Shown here: piece after piece, positions 9,361 to 18,940 of the stretch | Position numbering within the stretch: position 1 is the stretch's first letter | How the letters are laid out: the number at the start of each line of letters is the position of its first letter | DNA from: Alopecurus myosuroides | Taxonomy: Eukaryota > Streptophyta > Magnoliopsida > Poales > Poaceae | DNA length: 64,000 bases | NCBI GenBank assembly: GCA_028641055.1 | Contig: CM054060.1 | Location: 315,879,344-315,943,343 of the forward strand | Reading direction: 5' to 3' | The notes under the pieces: model-generated | The model's input: the letters and a program-made list of their open reading frames with translations, nothing else | Told to the model about the DNA's origin: nothing | The model's database searches: none | Made by a program: the position numbers and the translations under genes

Positions 9361-12300
9361 ATGCAGATGAACCGGCAATGGATGTACAGTGATCGACGTC
9401 GTCCCGAATTCCTTAATGGCATGCATAGTTTTCTCAATGTGTCTGAGAAAAATAGGCAGAATGGATTTATTTTTTGTCCATGTAAAAAATGCCAGAATAA
9501 GAGGAATTTCCATAACTCAAGAACCATACACACCCACATGTTGCAAGAAGGCTTCATGCCCAGTTATTTTTGTTGGACCAAGCACGGAGAAAGAGGGGTT
9601 GTAATGGAAGACAATGAAGAAGAAGAGGATGATGATAATTATCCTATGTTCGGTGAACACGGTGATACTGAAATGGGGGAAGACGAGCCTGAACTTGAGG
9701 ACATTGTTGATGAGTCTGATGATGATCTTCGTCAGGTCATTCGTGAAGAACAGATAAACTGCGCAAGTGAAAACGAGAGGTTGAACTTGGAGCGCATGTT
9801 AGAAGACCACAAAAAATTGTTGTACCCAAATTGCGAAGATGGCCAGAAAAAGCTGGGAACCACCCTGGAATTGCTGCAATGGAAGGCAGAGAATGGATTA
9901 TCTGACAAGGGATTTGAAAATCTGCTGAAAATAATGAAGAAGATGCTTCCAAGAGATAACGTGCTGCCCTGCAGTACATACGAAGCAAAGAAGGTTGTCT
10001 GCCCTCTAGGATTGGAAGTGCATAAGATACATGCATGCATCAATGACTGCATCCTCTACCGCGGTCAGCACGAGAATTTAACTGCCTGCCCGGTATGCGG
10101 TGCATTTCGGTACAAGATTAGGCGAGATGACCCTTGTGATGTTGAGGGCGACGATCGCCCCAGGAAGAGGGTTCCTGCCAAGGTGATGTGGCATGCTCCT
10201 ATAATACCATGGTTGAAACGTTTGTTCCGAAACAAAGAGCATGCCAAGTTGCTGCGATGGCACAAAGAAGACCGTAAGGAAGACGATATGCTGAGACACC
10301 CCGCTGATGGGTCGCAGTGGAGAAACATCGACGATAAGTACGAGGACTTTGCACGTGACGCAACAAACTTAAGGTTTGGTCTGAGTACAGATGGCCTGAA
10401 TCCGTTTGGGGAGCAGAGTAGCAGTCATAGCACCTGGCCCGTGACTATGTATCTATAATCTTCCTCCTTGGTTATGCATGAAGCGTAAGTTCATTATGAT
10501 GCCAGTGCTTATCCCAGGCCCGTCGCAACCTGGCAACAACATTGATGTGTACCTGAGGCCACTGGTTGATGAAATTTTAGAGTTGTGGGCTGACGAAGGT
10601 GTACGTGTGTGGGACGAGTACAAACAAGAGGAATTTGACCTACGAGGGTTGCTGTTTGTAACCATCAATGATTGGCCCGCTCTTAGTAACATCTCAGGAC
10701 AGTCAAACAAGGGATACAGCGCATGCACACACTGTTTAGGCGAGACTGAAAGTATACATATAGGCAAGAATGTGTACCCGGGGCATCGTCGATTTCTTCC
10801 AGACAGGCATCCCGTAAGAAAGAAAGGAAAGCATTTCAAAGGCGAGGCAGATACACGGAGGAAGCCAACCCTCCCTAAAGGTACTGATATATATGACATG
10901 GTCAAAGATATAAAAGTAATCTTTGGTAAGGGTCCTGGCGCACAATCTGTTCCGAATGACGCCGACAACCACGTAGCCATGTGGAAGAAGAAATCTATAT
11001 TCTGGGAACTACCCTATTGGAAATTCCTAGAGGTTCGCTCTGCGATCGACGTGATGCACGTGACGAAAAATATTTGCGTGAACCTGCTAAACTTATTGGG
11101 CGTGCATGGGAAGAAGTCGAGAGATACACCAAAAGCACGGCTGCACCACCAACGTATGCACGAACGAGACGACCTGATGAATCCAGAGAATTTCAAAGGT
11201 CCTGCCAGCTACGCTCTTACCAAGGAAGAGAAGGAGATCGTTTTCCAAGTCCTGAGCAGTATCAAGGTCCCGTCTGGCTACTCGTCGAACATAAAAGGAA
11301 TACTAAACCTGGAAGAGAAAAAGTTCCAAAACCTAAAGTCTCATGACTGTCACGTGATCATGACCCAGTTACTTCCGATTGCATTGAGGGGGCTTCTGCC
11401 AGAAAACGTGCGAGTACCCATTGTGAAGCTATGTGCATTCCTCAACACAATTTCTCAGAAGGCAATCGATCCAGCAACTCTACCAAGTTTACAGAAGGAC
11501 GTGGTCCAATGTCTTGTCAGCTTCGAGTTGGTGTTCCCACCAACCTTCTTCAATATTATGACGCACCTCATAGTTCACCTAGTCCAAGAGATTTCCGTTC
11601 TCGGTCCTGTATTCTTACACAATATGTTCCCCTTTGAGAGGTTCATGGGAGTCTTGAAGAATTATGTTAAAAACCGTGCTAGGCCGGAAGGAAGCATGGT
11701 CAAGGGCTATGGAACAGAGGAGGTCATTGAGTTTTGTGTTGACTTTATTCCTGACCTGAACCCGATCGGTGTTCCTCAGTCGCGCCATGAGGGGAGACTG
11801 CGTGGAAAAGGCACGCTAGGAAAGAAATCAACAACATGTATGGACGAGCAATCTTTCACTCAAGCACACTACACAGTTCTAGTTAATTCCAGCTTGGCAG
11901 CTCCATATATCCAGGAACACACGGATATTTTACGCTCGGAATACCCGGAGCAACCTGAAGATTTCATTGCTAAAGAACACGCGAAGACTTTCGGCGGTTG
12001 GTTGCAAAGACGTCTCATTAATGACAACATTGTTGAAGATGAGCTATACTTGTTGGCCAAGCAACCATCTTCGACTATATTGACCTTTAAAGGGTACGAG
12101 ATAAATGGTAACATATTTTACACGGCAGACCAAGATAAAAAGAGCACCAACCAAAACAGTGGCGTCCGGTTTGATGCAAAAGACGACAACGGGCAAAGGG
12201 TCACATACTATGGTTACATAGAGCAGATATGGGAACTTGACTACGGACCTTCCTTTAAGGTCCCTTTGTTCTGGTGCAAATGATTTGACCTGTCAGGCGT

Positions 12301-12660
12301 GAATGTAGAGCCGAAGTACGGAATGACAACAGTGGAATGACAACAATGATCAATTCGTCCTAGCCAATGATGTGGCTCAGGTTTTCTATGTGAAGGACAT
12401 GTCTAGCAGACCGAGAAAAAGAAAAGATAAGGAAGCGAATACATCAGACGATGAGCCAAGACGCCACATAGTTCTTTCAGGGAAAAGAAACATCGTGGGA
12501 GTCGAGGACAAGACATACATGTCAGAAGATTACAATAAATTTGATGAAATTCCTCCCTTCAAAGTCAAAGATGATCCAAGCATTCAGTTAAATGATGAAG
12601 ATGTTCCATGGTTATTACGGCGCAATCAGAAGAAAGGCAAGAAGAAAAATAGAAACAGAT
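9361..12660 (+). pseudogene. TNP2-type CACTA transposase, disabled
   Basis: N-terminal transposase-associated domain (FIFCPCKKCQN, then TRHGERG-like TKHGERG), an acidic linker, then the main TNP2 domain through residue ~365 and on after a frame change (ACINDCILYRG, ACPVCGAFRYK, KRKFIMMPVLIPGP). A DUF4218-like part (SHDCHVIMTQLLPIALRGLL) and a DUF4216-like part (GYEINGNIFYT) follow. It would bind and cut element ends. Damage: a frameshift at about 10,455 (two bases missing relative to the CACTA-4 homologue); a TGA at about 12,281 where the homologue has Trp; a short deletion near 12,330. The tail (FYVKDMSSRPRKRK to EDVPWLL) continues in a third piece. The start follows a good acceptor (ataatgcag). 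Confidence 0.92.
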
Positions 12661-12734
12661 CATCCCTTTTGTCCCGGTTGGGGACACCAACCGGACTTAA
12701 TGGGTTAGGGTTTCGTTTGGATCAATCAGATAGA

Positions 12735-12920
12735 ATCACACGGATCGTGTGTTTCTTTCAACCGCTTGTGAGCCGTTGGATCCGGGGTGTGTTTCTTTCC
12801 AGCTGTTTGTGAGCCGTACGATCAGGGCTACGGTGTGTTTCTTTCGAGCTGTTGTGAGCCGTTGGATGAGATGTTTCTTAACCGTTGGATCAAAACCCTA
12901 GCTCAACACTTTGTGAGCCA
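12735..12920 (+). repeat. Degenerate tandem repeat upstream of the hairpin array
   Basis: Four imperfect copies, about 45-50 bp each, of a unit with GTGTGTTTCTTTC and TGTGAGCCGTTGGATC. They lie directly upstream of a TATA box and could be promoter-associated. Confidence 0.65.
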
Positions 12921-12928
12921 GAGGACCC

Positions 12929-12938
12929 TATATATAGC
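12929..12938 (+). promoter_or_regulatory. TATA box upstream of the hairpin array
   Basis: CCTATATATAGCCC is a strong plant TATA element. The expected transcription start, about 30 bp downstream (about 12,960), falls just before the first hairpin (12,974), the spacing seen for Pol II small-RNA precursor genes. Confidence 0.55.
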
Positions 12939-12973
12939 CCAGCTTCATACACCGTTCAGTTCATCTCCCAAAT

Positions 12974-13080
12974 ACAAAACATCCGGATTCGCCAGCATAC
13001 GCCCTGCTGTGCATTTGGTATGCATATATGCACTCAGTAGCCACTGCAGGGTTGTATGCTGGCGATACCGATTGTTTTGT
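12974..13080 (+). ncRNA. Candidate structured RNA / miRNA-like hairpin, unit 1
   Basis: A 107-nt inverted repeat. The 5' arm ACAAAACATCCGGATTCGCC pairs with the 3' arm that ends GGCGATACCGATTGTTTTGT. Pairing continues through CAGCATAC/GTATGCTG and CCCTGC/GCAGGG to a loop around GCATATATGC. The stem is about 45 bp with a few bulges. It does not read as protein. Unit 1 differs from units 2 and 3 in the stem, with matching changes on both arms. Confidence 0.6.
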
Positions 13081-13134
13081 TCTACACCCCCCTTTAAGGT
13101 TTGATACATCATATATTCAGTTCATCGAGCAAAT

Positions 13135-13241
13135 ACAAAACATCCGGATTCGCCGTCATACGTCCAGCCGTGCATTTGGTATGCATATATGCACCCAGTA
13201 GCCACGGTTGGGCTATATGACGGCGATACCGTCTGTTTTGT
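13135..13241 (+). ncRNA. Candidate structured RNA / miRNA-like hairpin, unit 2
   Basis: Same design as unit 1, 161 bp further on. The outer stem ACAAAACATCCGGATTCGCC is identical, but the inner stem is CGCCGTCATAC paired with ATATGACGGCG instead of CGCCAGCATAC with GTATGCTGGCG. The central CCAGCCGTG pairs with CACGGTTGG. The loop (GTATGCATATATGCAC) is conserved. Confidence 0.6.
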
Positions 13242-13294
13242 TCTACACCCCCTTTAAGGTTTGATACATCATATATTCAGTTCATCGAGCAAAT

Positions 13295-13405
13295 ACAAAA
13301 CATCCGGATTCGCCGTCATACGTCCAGCCGTGCATTTGGTATGCATATATGCACCCAGTAGCTAGCCACGGTTGGGCTGTATGACGGCGATACCGTTTGT
13401 TTTGT
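13295..13405 (+). ncRNA. Candidate structured RNA / miRNA-like hairpin, unit 3
   Basis: Almost identical to unit 2 and 160 bp downstream. It has a 4-bp insertion in the loop side (GTAGCTAGCC for GTAGCC) and one base change (CTGTATG for CTATATG) that improves pairing with CATAC on the 5' arm. The linkers between units (CTACACCCC to TTCATCGAGC) are also repeated. Confidence 0.6.
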
Positions 13406-13465
13406 TCTACACCCCCCTTTGGAAACAGAAATAAGAAGAAAAGAAATGTGCGCCCCCCCTGTACA

Positions 13466-13500
13466 GGCCTTTAGTACCGGTTGACGTTAACAACCGGCGC
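13466..13500. repeat. Internal CACTA-type subterminal repeat
   Basis: GTACAGGCCTTTAGTACCGG followed by an inverted AACCGG motif: the same kind of repeat as at the two ends of CACTA-1, here about 5.5 kb from the left end and just upstream of the AP2-like gene. Confidence 0.6.
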
Positions 13501-13567
13501 GGGAGTTGACGCATGGCGCGGGAGTTCACGCGTGGTGCGGGAGTTGTGACGCGTGGCCAGGAGGGCA

Positions 13568-13577
13568 TGGTATAAAC
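13568..13577 (+). promoter_or_regulatory. Probable TATA box of the AP2-like gene
   Basis: GGTATAAACT lies about 75 bp before the ATG at 13,648, a normal plant distance for a short 5' UTR. Confidence 0.45.
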
Positions 13578-13647
13578 TGTCGCGCCTCGAGCGCGTCTTC
13601 TCCTCTCCACGCGCCCACTCCTCTCCACGCACCGTCGCGCTTCCACA

Positions 13648-14284
13648 ATGCCTCCGAGGAGAAACAGCACCACCGGCTTCTGCGGCATCCGAGCACGGCA
13701 GAACGGAATGTTCAGCGCAGATATCCGCTGGGGGGACGACTGCATCCCCCTCGGCTCCTTTGCGACGGCGGCGGAGGCCGCCCTCGCCTGGGACGCGGCG
13801 GCCTGGCGCCTCAACCGCCCGCGGTCGCTGATGAACTTCAACGACTGCCACACCGTCTGGGAAGCGGAGGCCAGGGCTCCAAAGCCGCATATCGTCACTG
13901 CCGCCGACCACCTCCACCTCCGCCACCGCGCGTTTCAGGGCCTAGTCGACGCCATGGAAGACCGCGTCGTCCGCGAGTATTACCGGAACAACCCGGGGGA
14001 GGAGAGCGCCGACGAGGAGCTCTGGCAGACCCGCGCGGCTGAGCGGGCGGAGCGCCGCCTCGAACGCCACCTCGCGTTAGATGCCGCTCGGGAGGCGAGG
14101 ACGAATGCGCTGCAAGAGCTACCACGCCGGCGAAGTCTGGGCCTCCGACGATCCGAGGTGGGGGCCTATCTCGGACATACCATCATGCACCTCCGACGAC
14201 GACGAGGAGGTCACCGACGAGTTCGACAACGACGATGACCCGGAGGAGGTCAGCGACGAGTTCCCCGACGACGACGAGGAGTAG
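13648..14284 (+). pseudogene. AP2/ERF-like domain protein carried by CACTA-1, frameshifted near the 3' end
   Basis: Residues about 9-68 match the AP2 fold: TGFCGIRARQNGMFSADIRW for the GVR-type first strand, LGSFATAAEAALAWDAAAWR for the helix, and NRPRSLMNF for the end. The family's usual YRG is FCG here, and the WEIR-type core is ADIRW, so DNA binding is plausible but altered. The rest is charged and helical (RAAERAERRLERHLALDAAREA). The original frame runs to 14,238. The neighbouring frame supplies an acidic tail (VTDEFDNDDDPEEVSDEF) ending at TAG 14,282-14,284, the kind of ending I expect, so a 1-bp indel near 14,095-14,110 is likely. Two AATAAA signals follow (about 14,308 and 14,371). 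It faces the exonuclease gene tail to tail. Confidence 0.7.
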
Positions 14285-14578
14285 TGTTCGTCTGTTTTCT
14301 CTTTTTTAATAAAAGAATTTGTATTCCGGCGACACTGCGGCGTGCAAGCGCGTCTGTTTTCTGTTTTTAATAAAAGTAACCTTCTGTTTTCCATGTTTTC
14401 CATGTGTTATAAATCAATGTAAAAGAAAACAGGCAAGTGAAACAAAAAAGAAAAATAAAAAAAGAAAAATCTACATGTATGGTATCTCGCTAAATCAATC
14501 TATATATATGTATCCAAGATATATATGCTCGATGTATCACTTGCGCTCTCACTTCTCGTTGCCTTACTCATTACCCAC

Positions 14579-14752
14579 CCTAACTTACCACAGGCGCATA
14601 AACTTCAGTATGCGCCTGGGGTAACATTACCGCAGGCGCACCGTGGACGAATGCGCCTGGGATAAGAGTACTACCGCAGGCGGACAGTGTACAAATGCGC
14701 CTGGGATAAGAGTACTACCGCAGGCGCACAGTGTAAAAATGCGCCTGGGGTA
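14579..14752. repeat. Array of four short palindromic repeats between two convergent genes
   Basis: Four units of TACCRCAGGCGCA ... TGCGCCTGGGRTA, each about 38-48 bp and each an inverted repeat with an 11-15-base spacer, separated by AAGAGTACT-type linkers. It resembles CACTA subterminal repeats, but of a different family from the CACTA-1 ends. It lies between the 3' ends of the AP2-like and exonuclease genes. Confidence 0.75.
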
Positions 14753-14944
14753 AGTGATCAAATTTTTCCCATTCTACACCACATTTTATATCTTTGTTTC
14801 TGATTTTAGAACACAATCATATCACATTCATAACATAGAGTCTTACGATCACACATAACACAAACATAAGTCTCACAATACTAAGATATCCATTAATTAC
14901 ATACTAAGATATCCATTACATGCATATATATCGAACGCATACAT

Positions 14945-15643
14945 CTATGGATCCGTCGAGTAGATGCGGAACAACTCGTAGGAGACGTATGCATCTATGG
15001 CTGCATACTTGACGTTCGTGAAGTCCAGTGGGTTCTTCTCCCAATACCAGTGATTACTCGAGGGGAAACCAGACTTCATGGTTTCGTAGCCCTCGTGGAT
15101 GAAGGCAGTTGCCATGCGAGCCATCCCGGTCGTTGCCCCGTTCAAATGGATAAGATCCTGAAGATCAATGTAGTGATCTTCAGGTATCACAATACCCAAG
15201 CGCTTCAACTTCGGACGGTCTTGAGTGATGTCAACGCTGCAAAAGTCATATCCCTTGTTGACTAGAAAATCAACAAGTGCCGGAGAATGCTTTGAACTAC
15301 TGCAACAACAAAAATTTGATACGTGTTAGATATGTTGCAGCACATGTATTCTTCACATGCAACAAACAAATAGAAGATGCAAGATTGTACGTGTGTGTTA
15401 CCTTGACCATTGGAAGACCAAAACGGCCTCCTTGAACACAATCTGGATGACGGCAACATCCCGTTTATCCGCCGTATACTCCAGATCAAGCCCGAAGAAC
15501 CGGTGTTCATCGGGAGAGGACAAATAGAGATTGGTCAAATGCGCAAGAGGACCGGGGAGCCTCTCGCAACTGTTGGTGTAGCACACCTCGAGTTGCTTGC
15601 CGCATGGTGTGGGACCATGGTATATCTCCCAAACTTCAGCCAT
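14945..15643 (-). CDS. WRN/RNase D-type 3'-5' exonuclease domain protein, two exons, apparently intact
   Basis: Exon 1 is 15,643-15,402 and exon 2 is 15,299-14,945; the intron has GT and AG ends, and the joined frame is open for 198 codons. The start ATG has a good context (ACCATGG). Exo I is FFGLDLEY, giving the metal-binding Asp and Glu; Exo II corresponds to the VDIT/DLQDL region; Exo III is NVKYAAIDAYVSY, giving Tyr and Asp. These are the DEDDy catalytic positions. The size suits a stand-alone plant WRN-exonuclease-like protein. It would remove nucleotides from DNA or RNA 3' ends. It lies inside CACTA-1, opposite in strand to the transposase. An unbroken reading frame in an otherwise broken element is notable. 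Confidence 0.8.
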
Positions 15644-15786
15644 GGTGTGCTTGGTGGAGGAAGATCAAGAGAGGAAGAAGAGAAGACAGAGGAAGAAGAG
15701 AGAATACAGAGAAACAGAAAGACTCGCGATCGGGAACTGTAGCAATAAAACCGCCGCGCGCGGGAGGCGAGCAGTTTGTACAGAGA

Positions 15787-15956
15787 CCCTTTAGCACCGG
15801 TTGTTAACACAAACCGGTGCTAAAGGTCTGTACAGGGCGCGCAGTCTGAATGTGGCCCCAAGTACAGGCCTTTAGCACCGGTTTGTGTTAACAACCGGTG
15901 CTAAAGCCCCTTTCGCACCGGTTGTTAACACAAACCGGTGCTAAAGGCCAGTAGTG
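15787..15956. repeat. Internal block of CACTA subterminal repeats with a terminus-like end
   Basis: Several inverted copies of TTTAGCACCGGTTGTTAACA, ending GGCCAGTAGTG at 15,956. On the other strand this reads CACTACTGGCC, which looks like a CACTA terminus. It may be the right end of a smaller CACTA unit that contributed the AP2-like and exonuclease genes. I find no matching left end with a duplication. Confidence 0.6.
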
Positions 15957-16019
15957 GGGCGATATCTCGGGAAGTTGTGAAAATTTTGCTCATTTTCATT
16001 CGCGCGTCTTCTCTCCTAG

Positions 16020-16320
16020 CACGTACGGCGGCGAAGCCCTGCTCCGGCCGCGCCTCTCCGTCCGCCTGGCCTCCGTCCGCCGCGCCTCCGTCCGCCTCTG
16101 CTTCCGTCGCCGTTGCCGCCGCTGCCCTCTGCCTCCGTCGCCGTCGATCCCCCGCGGCCCCGCCTCCGTCGCGCCGTCGCCGTCCGCCTCCGTCGCCCCG
16201 CCTCCGCCTCCGCCGCCCCGCCTCCGTCCCGCCTCCGCCTCCGCCGCCCCGCCTCCGCCTCGTCGATCGCCTCTCGCCCCTCGCCGTCGCCCCGTCGCCC
16301 TATGTACGCTCGTAGGTAAG
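16020..16320 (+). other. C-rich simple-sequence region
   Basis: Dominated by CCTCCG/CCGCC repeats. It could be the 5' UTR or first exon of ORF2. No convincing protein is seen. Confidence 0.45.
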
Positions 16321-16339
16321 TTTTATTTCTGTTTTCACA

Positions 16340-16560
16340 ATTTTGTTTAGTGTTAGAATTTTTAGAGTTAGTGTTAGAATTTTTAGAGTTAGTGTTAGTG
16401 TTAGTGTTAGAAATTTTTAGAGTTAGTGTTAGATTTTTTTTTAGAGTTAGTGTTAGAAATTTTTAGAGTTAGTGTTAAATTTTTTTAGAGTTAGTGTTAG
16501 TGTTAGAATTTAGTGTTAGAAATTTTTAGAGTTAGTGTTAGATTTTTTTAGTGCTTTAAT
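16340..16560. repeat. TTAGTG minisatellite
   Basis: Many irregular copies of AGTTAGTGTTAGAATTTTT-type units, probably within an intron of ORF2. Confidence 0.75.
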
Positions 16561-16844
16561 TTGTTTTTACAATTTTGTTTAGTGTTAGAATTTTTGTGTT
16601 AGAATGTTGTGTTAGAAGTTAGTGTGTTAGAAAATTTCACTAAGTCGTTAGTGTTAGAAAATTTCGGAAAGTTAGAATAATTGCACTAAGTTGAGAAATT
16701 TTACTAACTTACCATTTTGTTCCTGTTTAACTTTCATCTTATTTCTGTTATATTTCTCAATTTACTATTTTTTACTAAGTTAGAAACACTAAGGTATTTT
16801 ACTTAATTATGGAATATTTACTTAGTCCGGGCATGTTTTTAGTT

Positions 16845-17238
16845 CATGTCTCTGTTGGACCCGTCGGGCGATGTCCGGGACTGGGCCCCGCCAGGCTGGC
16901 ACTGGGAGCTCATTAGTACCGGGGCACGCGGCTTGGTGAGAAATCCGGGTGACGTGGTCGACCCGGATATTCTTTGGTGGCCATCGCGTGGGCCACGCTC
17001 GGTGCGGAGAGAGCCGGCCCCTGAGGAGGTGGTACAACAGCGCATCAGGGAGGAGGACCAGCACGTCCGTCGCTACATGTACTTGCTCGATACGCAGTAT
17101 AGGCAGTATAGCAGCAGTTGGTCGATTATTCGGAGGGTTCCTTACCACGTGAGCTATGACCCTATGAGGGTTCCTTATCTATGGATGCGTAGCACCCGTG
17201 ACTCAGCACCCCGCGGCTTAGGACCCGGTCGGAGTTAA
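16845..17238 (+). CDS. CACTA ORF2, upstream exon (unknown function)
   Basis: Encodes about 130 residues rich in Trp, Pro and Arg: WAPPGWHWELISTGARGLV, then an Arg/Glu-rich helix (VVQQRIREEDQHVRRYMYLLD) and a short C-terminus with SYDPMRVPYLWMRS. It ends at TAA 17,236-17,238. It lies between the C-rich leader and the main ORF2 exons on the same strand. I do not recognise a domain. It may be a separate small gene or the first exon of ORF2. Confidence 0.45.
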
Positions 17239-17475
17239 TTATTTTGAGAGATGTCACGAGACTATGTATAAGTGATATTATTCGATCGTGATGTATTAGG
17301 GTTAAAAAAATTAACCCGAGCTATGTAACTCTTGGTGTGTCCAGAACTATTATTTCATTAATATGTCCAGAACTATTATTTTATTACTGTCCGATGAAAT
17401 AATTTCGCCAAGTGCCCGATGAAAATTTCGCTAAGTGTTCTTCATTTTATAAATTTTACTAGCAGGTGTTGAGCT

Positions 17476-18913
17476 ATGGATCCCCAAGAACCTGCACATG
17501 ATCCGCACGCCGATAAACTCGCGGGAATGGGTGAGGCGGAGAAGGAAAGATTAATGTGCGAGATGATTTTTAATAATGCAACGGCCATATATCGTGATGA
17601 CAACGGTGGACAGGCGTTTATCAATCAATTTTTGAACGACTCCGGTGCCGGAGATCAGAATATAGAAGATGTAGTAGATGATGACGACGACAACGTCGAG
17701 GATGAAGAAGTGCCCTCCAGAACAAACTCTGCCAATGTATATATCAAGTCACTGTTCACGCAACAATTAATTTGTATTGCACTTACTAACGAATCATTAT
17801 TTTCCCGTTTAGGCGCCCTCCGGAACAGCTAGCGCAAGTACTGAGACAAAGTCGAAACGAGGCCTGGCCGCAAGGTTGAAAGATACCGCAAGCTTCCCGA
17901 TCGATACAGTTGCTGCTGATGGCAAACCACTCCAGCCCCCAGAAACTTATCGCAAATTCGTAAATCAGTGCGGAGTTGTTGTAAGAGACCTGGTCCCGAT
18001 CAACTTAATAGAATGGAATAAGCCGAAGACCGGGGCCAACGTTGGAGCTAGTTATGTCGATGAAAGATTGAAAAAAATTCTTTGCGAAACGCTATGGCTA
18101 AATTTCAGCGTAGCGAGCGATAAGAAGAAGAAAGTCGAGCAGTGGGCTTTGAAGAAGATGGCCACACAATTCCAGAGGTGGAAGAAAAAAATGTGGAAGA
18201 AATATAAGAACGAAGATCCAGTTTTCACTGGGAACCTAGTGAAGATAAGAGACGCTTGGGATGATTTTAAGGCGTACAAGAAATCGGGTGTCTTTACATC
18301 CCGATCGGCCACAAATTCGGAGAATGCGAAGAAGAAGAAATATCACCATATTTTGGGGTCAGGTGGCTACATGACTGCCCTGCCTAGGTGGCGAAGCTAT
18401 GAAGCTGCGCTTGTGAAAAGAGGTATCATTCCACAGACACATGACTGGCCCGATAGGTCCAAGTTCTAGTTGTTCGCGCATGGGGCAACGTTGGACGCTG
18501 AGACTGGGATGATTTTTGCTCAGGGACCATGGTCGGAAAAAATAACAAAAGTCGTAGCAGAACTAGAGAAGGCAATAGAAGCTGTTCGAAAAGGAACTTT
18601 TGTTCCCGATAGAGAGAACGACGAGCTGACGAGGGCACTCGGGAACCCTGAAAAGTGGGGACGAACACGAGGCTTTGGAGCCTCTACCCCGTGGAGCCAA
18701 GGGTTTGCAGCGGACATTGGCACTTACAGAAGCCGTGATAGAAGCAAGAAAAAGGCGATGGAACGGCTATCGACATTAGAACAAAAGGTGGATTTTCTCT
18801 TGAAGAAAGGGGGACACCCTCTACCTGACACTGAAGAGGAGGTAGAACATCGTCCTGCACCTGATCAGCTGCAAATAGAAGACGATCATGTAGCAGAAGC
18901 CGTCCCATCTTAG
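17476..18913 (+). pseudogene. CACTA ORF2 main exons, TnpA-like plant transposon protein
   Basis: Starts MDPQEPAHDPHADKLAG and has an acidic block (DVVDDDDDNVEDEE). After a short intron (about 17,736-17,813), a lysine/tryptophan-rich conserved region follows (FVNQCGVVVRDLVPINLIEW, WALKKMATQFQRWKKKMWKKY, SGGYMTALPRWRSYE). This is the plant Ptta/En/Spm transposase-like family, which in CACTA elements accompanies TNP2 and is thought to bind subterminal repeats. A TAG at 18,467-18,469 interrupts the frame just before LFAHGATLD (Trp TGG to TAG is likely). The frame then continues through a coiled-coil part (LSTLEQKVDFLLKK) to 18,913. Confidence 0.7.
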
Positions 18914-18940
18914 CATAGAAGCAGCGTTGGTTCCACGCAC

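Noticed and set aside
12974..13405. Precursor of miR820
   Set aside because: The remembered miR820 sequence is not found in the arms. The array is called only as miRNA-like, with no known family name.
14579..14752. CRISPR-like array
   Set aside because: Regular short palindromic repeats, but this is plant DNA. The units are variable, the spacers are short, and the motif matches CACTA subterminal repeats.
16020..16320. Proline/arginine-rich protein gene
   Set aside because: Simple CCG-type repeats explain the open frames; no start or family support.
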